From Drosophila miranda (lineage: Eukaryota > Arthropoda > Insecta > Diptera > Drosophilidae), in assembly GCF_003369915.1 (NCBI RefSeq), contig NC_046676.1:8029501-8093500 (forward strand): a DNA stretch of 64,000 nt. Reading direction: 5' to 3'. The position numbers and the translations under genes are program-made. The notes under the pieces are model-generated. The model searched no databases. It had not been told where the DNA came from and was given only the letters and a program-made list of their open reading frames with translations. Shown here one piece after another: positions 46,701 to 58,400 of this stretch; position 1 is the stretch's first letter; each line of letters starts with the position of its first letter.

Positions 46701-48789
46701 CCCACCGCTTGCGATTGAAGTCTACAATGAACGCAGCCAGCATTCGACCCTGCTGCTCATCCACAGGTACAGCGTGTGGCGGCTGACGTTCGAGCCTGGC
46801 GACTTTCAACAGCCTCTAGTGCGGCTCAAGTCGGAGCCTGTGCAGCTGCCGGACATGAGCTTCATTACCTGCGCTAAGGGATCGCCAGATGGTCGGTATC
46901 TGATCCTGGGAACATCGGTTGGCCTCATTGTGTATGACATCCAGCTGTCCAGTCCCGTGCTGCGCAGCAATGTGAGCGAGCACATCGAATGCGTGGACAT
47001 CTACGAGCTGTGCGATCCTATTTACAAGTACATAGTGCTTTGTGGTGCCAAAGGAAAGCGGCTCCTGCACGTGCACACACTGCGAAGGGTGGATTCGGGT
47101 ATTACGTGGGTCCACAATGTGGATGAGACAAAGGGCATGACACGGGCTTGCCTCGAGCCCAATGTCTATCTGCGCCCGCTCCTGGACATGACCAGAAAGC
47201 GGTCTCAACTGCTGGCCATCGACTCCAAGGAGCGTATCCATCAGATTGAGACCACCGCCGACCCAAGTGCTCGCCGCAGGTCCAGTATTTCGTCCTGGTC
47301 AACGATAACCCCCACGCATGCGGCCAGCAAGACGCGCATAACCGCAATATCCGCCCACGACGACGATCACATATTTGTCGGCTACATGGACGGGGTGATC
47401 ATCGATGTGAACCGCGATGCGGTGCTGCCACAACAGTATATTACGGAGCCCATCGACTACCTCAAGCAGGTCAACTCTCAGCTGCTGGTGGCGTCGGCGC
47501 ACGGTCCACGCAAAACTGTGATATTCCAGCTACAACCAGAGCTGCCATCGCTGCCAGTGGCTGGAGCAGCGCCAGTGGATTGGCCGCTCAAGTTGGAGCT
47601 GGACACCAAATATTCCTGCCTTCTGGGTGGAAAGTTTCTGCTCTTGTTCTCCGAGCACGGAGTCTTTGTGAGTGCATGCCTATTCTTTTAGAGACTGACT
47701 TATTACCTGTCTATTTGAAATTTATATTCCAGCAACTGGATATATCCAACCCTCTGGTACTCATCAAACTGGAAAACTGTGACGAACCACTTATGGGCTT
47801 CGACCTGAAGAACGGTCTCCTCTTTCTGGCCTTCGGGAACAACACCATTGAGGTGAGTGAGGCACACGCTTATAACTCTAAAGACTACAAACTTTGTGCC
47901 CCCCTACCCATAGGTCTCCCGATTCAGCTTCACCGACACGGGGCTAAGGAACGATGTCATCTGCAGGAAACGTATCACAGAGGAGCAGAAAATAAGTTAC
48001 CTGATTGCCGCAGATGACGCTTCCCTGTTTGCACTGGGCTTCCAGAATGGCATTATCGAGCTCTACTCTCTGGCAGGATCTGCCATTCAGTTGGTCTACA
48101 GCATAAAGGAAGTGCACGAGCAGTGCATCACACAGCTACGGTTCTCGCCGTGCAAACTGTTGCTCATTAGCTGCGGGGAGCAGCTGTGCTTCTGGAACGT
48201 GACCCACATGCGGAACAACCAGATCGAGTCGCAGCTGGCCATAAGACGCAGCCGCCGGCACAGGATGCACAGTGTCACGCAGGAGGATGCTGTCGATGCG
48301 GCTCCCATTGTTTCGGACATGTCAGAGCCACCGCCATTTGTTAGCCATCTCCATCAACCCGTTCGCGACACCCAGCCGGAAGTAGATCTGTGGCGGAACA
48401 AACGGGGCAATGCCATACGGCCGGAGCTGCTGGCTTGCATCAAGTTTGTGGGTAACAAGGCCAGCCAGTTCTTCACCGACGCCAAGTTCTCGCAGTTCTA
48501 TTCGATAGACGACGAGGGCGTCTACTATCATTTGCAACTTCTGGAAACAAATCCCCACATGCCGCCGAGTGGGTCGTCGATGCATCTGCAGATGGCTGAA
48601 CGGCTCGCAAGCGAGATGATCAGTGACATGCAGTATGCGAATCTGGCGGACATTCGAATAATTGACCCCCCATTGACAATTGGGGGCATTGATGACGAGG
48701 GAGCCGATGTCGTTGGGGATTTGCAGCCGGAGTCTAGCGCAACGAGCCAGGCAGAGACGCCGCTGGTTGTCGACGAATGCAGCTCATGA
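43781..48789 (+). CDS. Dark: Dark, fly Apaf-1 apoptosome scaffold
   Basis: Dark assembles the apoptosome that activates the caspase Dronc. Exons: 43781-44182, 44253-44884, 44960-45083, 45149-45345, 45427-45674, 45740-47667, 47733-47852, 47914-48789; 1508 aa, all phases matching, against roughly 1440 as I recall for D. melanogaster. The N-terminal CARD (1-95) is helical and acidic. The NB-ARC domain follows: a P-loop-like GPLGAGKQ (about 155-162), a Walker-B-like LLVLRNVQS (about 246) and the RNBS-B-like [12 protein letters not shown], then winged-helix and HD2 helices. Residues about 634 onward form WD40 repeats (for example [37 protein letters not shown]). The C-terminus is acidic. Two nucleotide-site residues depart from consensus (see findings). 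Confidence 0.92.
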
Positions 48790-50150
48790 CGCCAGTCGTG
48801 CGCCACTTCCGGGCGCACGGGTGAGGGCAATGGACATTTCCAGTATGCATTTATAGGATTAATTCTCTCTTACTTAGTCGCAATGATATTTTACTGCCTC
48901 AACAAGCACTATGCGTCATAGTGCTTATATGTATGTAAATACAAGTGTATTGCTAGGGGACCGTAAAAGGGATTCCAGCTTGCACGCCATATCTCAGGGG
49001 GACAATGCCCTACTACTGTTTGGCAAACCACCCGCGCCCCAATGTCTGCGTCACACAAAATACAAAATTTTTCGAAACACAAGAATCGCCTGGTATTTAA
49101 TTTTGCTTTATGCGCCAGATCGGGGGTTTTGTCGATTTTTGCCAAATCTGGATCAAGGAAAATCTGAATATTAGATTTATTGCGAAATGATTTGACGCAG
49201 CGCAGCAGGAATATATAGTGTAGTGCCCAGCGCTAGCGCCAACAATGAAGAACCTCATTTAATAATTATAAGTAGATATAAGACACAACTGACATAACCA
49301 CCCAATTAGCAAGCAGTTTCTATGAAGCACCTGAAGATTCTCATTTTTATTTAAACCTAAAATTTCACAAGTAAGAGCGCGCCAAAGAGTTGTTATCCTG
49401 TTTAAATAAAGGGGTTTTAAATGGGCTAAGTTCGTTTTTCATCAGAATATTTGAGGTATTTCTGAGGGTCAGACGGTCACATTGCAGCTCTCTTGCGACA
49501 AAAAAAAAGTAGTCGTTATTTTGAATGGGCTATACAAAAGGGTATAACAGGCCAAGTTAAATTGAAAGGTTCGAACGTCGCCTCGAGTTTGAGGACAATA
49601 TACCTTGAAGGCCTATCACCCGAACACGCATTGAATTAACTGTTAATCAACAGATTATTAGCGGATTAACAGAGGCTGAGTGCGGCAGAGGATTCCCCTA
49701 ATCCGACTTTAACTTCTTCCAGATCGAAGGCAAAAGTCTTAGCTCTGGACAGCCCTTCGACATTGCCATAGCCCATAGCATTGACGGCGGCCCCAGTGGC
49801 GAGGAATAGTGACAAATGACATGAACAAGGACTGTATATCAGCCGCCCGGCGCTGTGATGGCCAAAGGACTTCCCGGCGGATAAAAAATGACGTTTATGA
49901 ATTATTCAGCCAGGCTTCGTCTATCACTTTCACAAAAGTTTTCAGATTTACTTTTGAAATAACATAAAATAAAAACACATGTACCTGGGCAATTTAGATT
50001 GTGCCTTCTTCATAAATAGTTTTAAGTTTTAGTCTAATAAAGACGTCTTATATGTATATTCATCAGTTTCATCAATATATTAAAGTTTCATTCATATCCT
50101 CGTCACTGTCACTCATTCACTTTAAAACAATTTTTTTTGAGTAATTCATA
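48790..50150. other. Dark 3' UTR and intergenic sequence
   Basis: No gene was recognised. The Dark 3' UTR probably ends within the first few hundred bases. The sequence then becomes AT-rich and includes a dispersed-repeat fragment at 49390-49483. A stretch at 49560-49880 is less AT-rich but carries no sustained reading frame. Confidence 0.45.
49390..49483 (+). repeat. Dispersed-repeat fragment with Motif 1-like end
   Basis: Begins GTTGTTATCCTGTTTAAA like 18680, continues TGGGCTAAGTTCGTTTTTC, and ends TCTGAGGGTCAGACGGTCACATTG. The last part resembles Motif 1 with one mismatch. No gene begins nearby on the plus strand. Confidence 0.7.
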
Positions 50151-50154
50151 TTAG

Positions 50155-50500
50155 CTTATCTTGTAGAAAATTGATAAAATTATGTGTTAAAGTATGGAAG
50201 TCCCAGCTAGCTACTAATATCAAATATAAAATAAAAATCGACAAATATGGTTTCCAATTCTTGACGGACAATGATTAACCTTAGACCAAGAGGGATTTTA
50301 GCGCAGTTTAGATGAACGATATCTTTGGTTTTTTTGTTCAGAGGAAAAATTACATTGATCTACAAAAGGAAATATCAGTCATATTTTCCGCCATTTACGT
50401 CAAGTCGTTGAACTGTTTAAATAGAGGGGGCTTAAGTGGGCTAAGTTTGTGTTTTTCATCGGTATATTTACGGTATATTTCAGCGGGTCGGACCGTATAT
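50155..50500 (+). repeat. Most complete dispersed-repeat copy
   Basis: About 345 bp: TAGAAAATTGAT at 50163, then TTTTAGCGCAGTTTAG, GATATCTTTGG, GATCTACAAAAGGAA, GTCAAGTCGTTGAACTG, GGCTTAAGTGGGCTAAG and two Motif-6 words. Each segment finds partners at 18.4-18.8, 20.4-20.6, 25.3, 42.6-42.8 and 49.4 kb. Confidence 0.75.
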
Positions 50501-50520
50501 TTTGTCGATAGGTCACACTG
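50459..50520 (+). promoter_or_regulatory. RhoGEF2 core promoter: Motif 6 array + Motif 1
   Basis: TCGGTATATTTACGGTATAT at 50459, ACCGTATATTTT at 50492 and GGTCACACTG at 50511-50520 (Motif 1 except the first base). This is the expected order for an M1BP-type housekeeping promoter, and it is fused to the 3' end of a dispersed repeat. The RhoGEF2 coding start lies 1.9 kb downstream. Confidence 0.6.
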
Positions 50521-52445
50521 GTCGTGCGTGCGAGCGCGATAAGTGAAAAACAATTTTCTCTGCTTTGTTGTTTGTTGTAAGAATAATAATTAATATCAAA
50601 ATAAGTGCGCTGTTATTTTGCGTGCGTACATATATGGAATCAATGCGCCATTGTTAGTAGGCAGCGCTGCCCAGCGAAAGTAAGAAAGAATGATATGCAT
50701 GATATGATGCGCAGCTTGCTACGCGCTCCGTTCGTTGTCGTTTTCGGTTTGTGAGCTCACTTTAGCTGGGGCAATAAATAAGATTTGTAGATGTACATAC
50801 ATATTATATGCACATACGTACGATGAGTTTACACTCGTAGCTGTGTACTTAAAGTGAAGGTGATTTATCAAATTGCAAAAGTCGGTTCGCGTGTGTGCAA
50901 TGCTGGAAAATTATTACGGCCTAAGTTCATCTAAAAACGATCTCTAACCTATTGAACACATACATAAGGATACATATAGGGGCACGTACATACGCGCTGG
51001 CGCACACACAGCCACAAGTTAGTTGCTGTTGGTGTGTTTGTGTATGATGACCCAACAGCAGCTCAGCAAAACAATATGGCTGCCACCGCCACTTGTTAGA
51101 TATAACAACAGACGCGAATTGAAAGAAAACTCGTCGCTGTTTATCAAATTTCCATTAATTTACCCGTCGCCAGGGCCGTAAAGCCGCCTTTCGCTAAAAT
51201 CGAATTAAAACGATGTACGTACTGCAGTTCAAGAGTTCACTACTCAAACACAGAGGCACAGGCGCACACACACCCGCGCACCTAAATGTATACTCACACG
51301 CGCACACACAGACGAAAATTTCACACAAAATGCGTTTGCGGCGATGATCGCACTCGCACCCCCACAAACACGTCTAGTGTGTGTTTGTATGTATACACAT
51401 TTATTCAATTAAATATTTGCGTTTAATTATGAAAGGAGTGAAACTGCAGGGTTTGATTTAATTTTGTGTATACACATTGAGATCAGTGCGATAAGAGTAT
51501 GCCCCGCTGCGATAATTTCCCCCTCCATAAGCAGTTAATTGAACAATCAGCTGTTTGCGATGATGAGAACATCAAATAAGTAGATATTGTACTTGTAAAT
51601 AGATCTGTACTTTATCCTGCCCTATGCCCTCTGAGGATATTTCATAAGGGATATATGCTTGCATATACATATGTACATGTATATGCGTTTTGTGCCTGTC
51701 CATTCTGACCCATTAGTATTTTATTAGTACTTATTTTTTCGGCCAAAACTTGTTTTACCCCGCCATCCCCATCCCCCCCATCGGCGTCGGTTGTCGTCAT
51801 TCGTTCGAGTGTTTCGTGAAAACTAGTCAGCAAAAAAAAAGAAGAAAAAAGAGTACAACAACAACAAAATAACAGAGCGCCAGAGCGCAGACGTTAACGG
51901 AAGTGTGAGAGTGAGAGAGGGCGCAGCGGGGGCAGACAAGGAGGAGCGAAAGAGATGACTGTATTGAAATGAAAACAATGGAACTGCAAGGAGATCGTTG
52001 CATGTTCGTGGTCGTCGCTCCCTCTTCTCCACCCCCTCCTAATGTGTGTCTATGTGTTTGTGTGTGTTTAGGTGCGAGTGAAAATAAATATAGCGAAATC
52101 TTATTACAAAATTACAAAAATATGCCATAAAATCAATAATAATAAAGGAAAACTCGACAAACAGCTGCAAAAAACAGACAAACAGCCGCCAGAAGCCAGA
52201 AGTCAGAATCCAGAACTAGATCAAACCCAATTAAGTCATCTTCGTGCAGTGAGTGCTCTGGAATAATTCCGAACAGTGCAGTGTAGGTTTTTTGCAAAAC
52301 ATTTGCAAAACGCAGTTCCACCCCCGATTCTGGGTAGGAGGAGGAGGAGGATCACCACCACCATCATTGGATGCCAGACCATCGACCGTCGCTGATTGCA
52401 AGCTGAATTCTCAACCCGCCAGCAGCCAGCGCAGAAAACAACCCT
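50521..52445 (+). other. RhoGEF2 5' UTR and leader introns
   Basis: AT-rich leader with CA-repeat stretches (51005-51020, 51255-51320) and no coding exon before 52446. A donor-like sequence near 50575 (TTGTTGTAAG) could end a first 5' UTR exon. Confidence 0.45.
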
Positions 52446-55400
52446 ATGGATGACCCATCAATCAAGAAACGGTGAGCTAAAGCCCTGAAATGAATGCCCA
52501 GAATGCTCCTCCCAGATCCAGATCCAGAACCAGATCCAGATGCTGTGTTCTGAGGAAGACTCAAGCGCCGGAGGAATCCACATATTACTCATCGGCGTAG
52601 TTTGAATTGTGAAAAAACGACGATAAATCTTTATCTCCGTAATGTAATATACGATGTATTTTCCTTCCACTACGTACTATTCACTCTCGTATCCAAAGTA
52701 TGACATATGCTCTGGCCTACACTCTCCTCTCGTTCGAATATTATAAGCTTTGGGGGACAGTGCCGTCCATTAATGACGAACCATTTTATTTGCTTAGCTA
52801 GATTAGTCGTGGAAAACTAATGGGGCAGGCAGGCAGGCAGGCATCGAAGGGAATCCAGATTTCAGCAGTCCGAGCTGCTTTGCTGATTGCTTTTTGGCCA
52901 TAGGTTCTCTCAAATGGGGTTGGTTTTGTTTGGTGGTTCGTGGTTCAACCACATTCGATGACTTAATGCCCGCCGCATACAACAGAAACTAAGGAGCGGC
53001 CGGTTTTCACATTCTACTACCTTTATTTTGTTGGCTGGGGTAAGTTTCAGCCCCAATAGATAAGTTTAGTTTTGGCCAGCTGAAAAGTTAGTGTGAAAGC
53101 GAACACCCATTGAGAGACATACTGTTATATATGTACATATGTATGTATAGTACGTTTGTATGCAAAATCAGTTAACTATATCGACTCTTGGGCGGAGAGA
53201 GAGCGAGAGAGGGGGAATGCGTGTGTTACTCAATTTGTTTGCCTGACATTGTGGGCTTTAACAGGTTTTACTGTCTGTCATCTGTCCACTAGTCATCGCA
53301 TCGTTTTCTGATGTGATGCAGTCAGACTTCCTCAAAGAGCGCCAGAGCAGGGGGAATACGTTGTATTATTGGATTGACAGTGGGGGTCACTCTCGGGCCA
53401 GCGTTAAGGTAAACATTGGTTTTATTTTTGGGGCTTCTGCTCTGCTCGGCGGCGGCTGTTCGGCTGCTAGGCTGCTATGGGAATATATATCATAATTTTT
53501 GATGGATTCGGCAGGCGGGAAATGAAATTTTATAGCAGTCCAAAGCAAAGGCAGCCCAGCCGCATATATGCGACGGCGATTCTATTCACATGCAAAACGA
53601 TCAAATAAACATCAATTAAACTGTATCTATTCTTTGGGCTGATTTAATTTTAGCTCAATTAAAAGAGAGACTGAACCGAACGAACGAACGAATCGGGCGC
53701 AGGCCATGACTTTCATTACATGTCTGTCTGTCCGTCGGTTGGTTCTTTTGATTATCCACTAATCTGGCTAATCACAGAATGTCAATTGTTTGTGGTTCCG
53801 GTAGCTAGAAGACCTTCGCCCACCGAGACACCATATTAATTGCTCTCCCTTTCGTGCATCCTCTGCTTCCTTATCCTTGCAGGTTAATAGATTTGTGCAC
53901 CGACGAACATGATTACGATGAAGTTCAGGAGCTGCCAGAAGAGACAAGCATTCAGCAGCAGCAGCCCTTGGAGTCATCATCAATCGCCACAACGAGCAGC
54001 ACGACGAACGGTGGTAGCAGCAGCGCGGGAACGGCAACTGGAACTGGAACTGGCACTGGAACAGTTGTGCCATCTGTGGTTGCGTCAACGCCAGCAGCAG
54101 CAGTTGTTGTTGCCGTGGATTCAGTGCCAGAGCTGCCTTCGCCCAAACAGAAATCTGTGAAGAATTCCAAAAACAAACAGAAGCAAAAGCAGTTGGCGAA
54201 CAAATCGAAAATACCCCGATCCCCATCGTTGGCTAGCAGCCTGAGCAGTCTGGCCAGCAGTTTTAGTAGCCACAGAGACAAGGATAAAGATAAGGACAAG
54301 GAGAAGGATAAGGATAAGGATAGGGATAGGGAGAGTCAGAGCAGTTCCGTGCCACCACAGACCCCGCCATTGCCAGCCGGCTACCAGCAGGCGAACAAAC
54401 AGAGCCAAATGAATGGTGAAGCCACTGCTGGTGGCACAGCACCAGCCACCCCCACAGCCCACCACAACAATAACAATAATGTAGCCGGGGATAATCCTCT
54501 GCTTGGGCCTGCAGATCGCAGTAGCCTTAACCTGACAACACCCCTAGGGGGCAACCATCCCCAGACACCGATAGCGGGCGAGGGAACAACGCCAGCGACG
54601 ACGCCAACGACGCCAAGTTTAGCATTACCAAAAAATTTTCAGTATTTAACCCTGACAGTGCGTAAGGACGAGAACGGATATGGGATGAAGGTGAGTGTGG
54701 GCATCAGTCGCCTTTATTGTGCTCCAGGATAACATCTTTCCCTCGTTGCGTCTATCCTCCAGGTTTCCGGCGACAATCCAGTGTTTGTGGAGAGCGTTAA
54801 GCCTGACGGGGCAGCCCAGGTTGCTGGTCTCGTCGCTGGCGATATGATACTGAAGGTCTGTCGTTTCTTCGAGCGTTTCTACCCAGTATTCGACGGGGTA
54901 TTCTCATGTTTCTGGTCTCCACTTTCAGGTGAACGGACAGGAAGTGCGCCTCGAGAAGCATCCCACGGTCGTGAGTCTGATAAAAGGTTTGTAGATGCCC
55001 AGTGGAATATATTGCTAGTCGGTATCAAAAGGGTGCGGGGCAGAGCAGATTGCGCACTTTTTCTTGGGTTTTGGATCGCAATGCTGATTGGGATTGGGGG
55101 GGCTTTCGGCTGACGGGACTGCCGGGCACTTGGGCTTCTTGTCTGCCCAGCCCTCTTCCTGTCGTTTCCTGCACTTGGGGCAGTCGCACTGCGGCTTCTT
55201 GGGCATTCGCGGCTTGTAGATGAAGTCATCCTTGAATCGCTCCTTGCACGGAACCTTTGTCTTGGGACATTCCTTGTCATTGCAGAACGATGATTGTGTC
55301 CCGTCGTTGGGCACCAGACCCGGATCCGTCGGCTGGCCGCACTTGCACTTCGATTCGGCGCCGGGTTTAATCGGCTGCACCAGCGGCCTGTCGTCGATAT

Positions 55401-58400
55401 GTTTCTTGGTTGTAACTTCGTTCTTCGATCTCTTGGACATGAAGTCGCTGTAGAACTTGCGAATGCGCGCGACCAAGGAGCTCAACATCCCAGGCACCTG
55501 CTCCAGCCAATGCTGCAGAAACGAGGGCACGGCGCTGATTACTTCGAAGAAGGCAATCACCACCTGGTTGTAGTAGTGTACACCAGAGAACCTCCAGCTG
55601 CCGTCGGGCGGTGGACGTGGCGCACATATTTTCAGCTTGCGACGTGCCTGCTCCGCATACGGTTCGATCTTCTCCGCGGTTCTATTGTACAGCTCCTCCG
55701 TTTCATCCGACGGGCCCCATACACCGAAGTGTTTGGTGGCCACAACCACAGCATAAACCACGCCTGCCCGCACAATCAAGTCGATTATCATCCTGAGCCA
55801 AAAATGTTCGGAATTGCTATTTAATTGAGAATTTGGATATAGATGAAGTTTAAAGGTCGGGAATCTAGACAGGCACACGTTTGCCGCATGTGATGTCGTC
55901 TTTGATCTTGGGCGATCGGATTGGCTTGCTCTCTTCGGGGGGGGAATGCAGTTGCTCCTCATAGAAGCATCCCCGCAGCTTTTTCTGGGAGCCCGAAGCG
56001 TTGTTCGGCTTCTCCTTTGGCAGGTCCACGTTATGTTTCAGTGTTGTGGCCAGAATGTCGTGGGTTTGCTTCTTAAACTCGGAGGCCCAGTCGGGCATAC
56101 GGAGAGCGAAGTACATTCCCCGCTGAATGGCCAAGTTGCACTTGTAGTGGGCCACAAACTTCCCCTCGGCCTCCGGGGACGGCGATAGGGCCTCCGCATC
56201 GAATGATCCCTGGTCCATGGCATGTACGACGTGGAACAGTCCTTTGGCGGCGGTCAACAGTCCACGCACCCCAGCTAATATTTGAGAGGCCATGATAATG
56301 ATAATTTTGGTAAACTTTTGCTTGTTTCTGCTTGATTTCTGTATACTTATTGTCACGGGCGGGCCGTTGCCTACTTATCATCTCCTTTAAACAACCGACA
56401 TATGCTGTTCCCCAAGTCGCGCGCAGCTCCGCTCCAGAAGGCGGGGATCTTCTTGAGAGTCCTCACCGTATCGCTCCAGGCATCCGCGATGCTCTGCGAA
56501 AATGGTTTCGGTGGTGGAGGCTCACAGATGCCGCCTTTGGTGCAATACTTTCGCTTAAAGTCGTCCGTCTTGCGCTGTAGATCACGTTTGTCATCCTCAT
56601 CGAAGAGGATGTTCTTGCTGCCATCCTTTGCCACCTCCTCGGGAGCGGAATCTGGTTCTTCCCGCTGGCAGTCGACCAATGCAGGAGCAACGTCCCTCTC
56701 GCCCAATCCATTGAGGAATAATACGGTTCCGGCGAAACCCATTACCTTTAAAATTTTGACCACAAACATGCTTAATTTTGAGCGCGGGATTACCCGGGAA
56801 ATTCTTTCCATTGTGGGTGATCTTGTCCCAGAAAAAACCAATGGAATTTAGGAGGTTTTGGCTTTATTTAGACAAGTAATTCAAAGCTCCTTTCCGCCGT
56901 ACCTTTTGCAGCCTCTACCATTGTGGAGTTAGCCGTGAAGCGCCAGAAGATGACACGTCCAGCGTCCGTTGGTGTGGTGACCACGCCCATGACACCGATT
57001 CTGTCGGGAAGGGATCGAACCGCATCCATTACAGGGCCCCAGCCGGTCGACGTAAGAGCATATGATTCCGAATTCGATTGAATACTAAATCGATTTGTGT
57101 TGATTGATTTTCAGAGCATCAAGCGTCGTGAGATGGAATCGTACAAGATTCAGACGTTGCAGAAAATGCTGGAGCAGGAGAAGCTGAATCTGGAGCGACT
57201 GAAGAGCGATCAGAACAATCCCAGCTACAAGTTGTCGGAGGCGAATATCCGTAAGCTGCGAGAGCAGCTCCATCAAGTGGGAGCCGAGGTGAGTGCTGCC
57301 ACGGACCAGCAGCAGCCGTCTGTCCGTCTGTTTTTCCCCTTCCCGGATATTAGGCGCAATAGCAGGAAAATTTGAGTTAACGAAGCTAACCTCCAACAAA
57401 AAACCTAACCAACCTGCCACCTGCAGCCATTCGTGGCGAAGCGCTCACGCTAAGCAATAGTAGAACATGATTTGGTATGAGATTTGTGGAGAAATTAACG
57501 CGAGAACCGAAGCAGCTTCGGATGATATGGATGATTGCTACATGATCTCTCTTTCTTCTCTTCCATTTCGTGCTGTCTTAACGAACCCTAACTGCAGGAT
57601 GCACCAACAATTAAACTCCAAGCAGCCGCGAGCAACAAGAACACCGCATTACTAACGCCCAATCAAATCCAACACTTGTCTACGTCCGCCACTCACAACA
57701 ATCCGCATCAGCATCAGCAATTCCATCATCTCCACAGCCACAGCCACAACAACTATCAGCAGCAACAGCCACTGCCACCGCAGCCCCTAGCACACCACTC
57801 CTCACCCGCATTCCTATCCCTCCTGCCGCGTTCTCTCTCGTCCCTGTCGCTGGGCACACGCAAGAACCGGATCGAGAAGGACTTTGTTGCCTCCTCGCCG
57901 TTCAACAACACGGCGGACTTCCTGCAGCACCAGCGGATGCAGCATCAGGCCGAGGCCATGTCCCAGTCTTTGCACCAGCACACATCCACACCGACCATGC
58001 AGCAGCAGCAGCAGCAACCGTTCTTCCATCCGCACCTCCAACAGCTACAACAACAGCAGCAGCAGCATCGGTTCAAGGAGACTCCCAAGTCAGCCGCCGG
58101 TTCGAAGAGCAAGAATAAGTTCCAAATATCCAAGAGCCTGATCGAGGAGGATGTGCCGCCACCGCTGCCGCAGCGGAACCCTCCCAGGCAGCTGAATCTC
58201 GACCTGAAGAACGGCAACGCATCACCACAGAGCGGGCATTTGATGGCGCCCGTCTCCGACCTGGACAGAGCCACCAGTCCCCAGCTGAACAGATCGCAAT
58301 TGGGCGTCAGCGGCAGCGGCAGCAACAGCAACGACAACAGTCCCAGCAGCAATGCCAGCAAGTCCAAGCGATCGAAGATCAAGACCAAGGCACTGTCCGA

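Noticed and set aside
45736..46809. 357-codon antisense ORF opposite Dark
   Set aside because: It overlaps the long WD40 exon of Dark. The translation shows no family motif and the frame simply mirrors codon bias on the plus strand.
50312..50542. Small ORF (YVKSLNCLNRGGLSGLS) shared with 25030-25428 on the minus strand, considered as a repeat-encoded peptide
   Set aside because: Sharing reflects the repeat DNA. The frames end at different places and there is no start or codon bias supporting translation.
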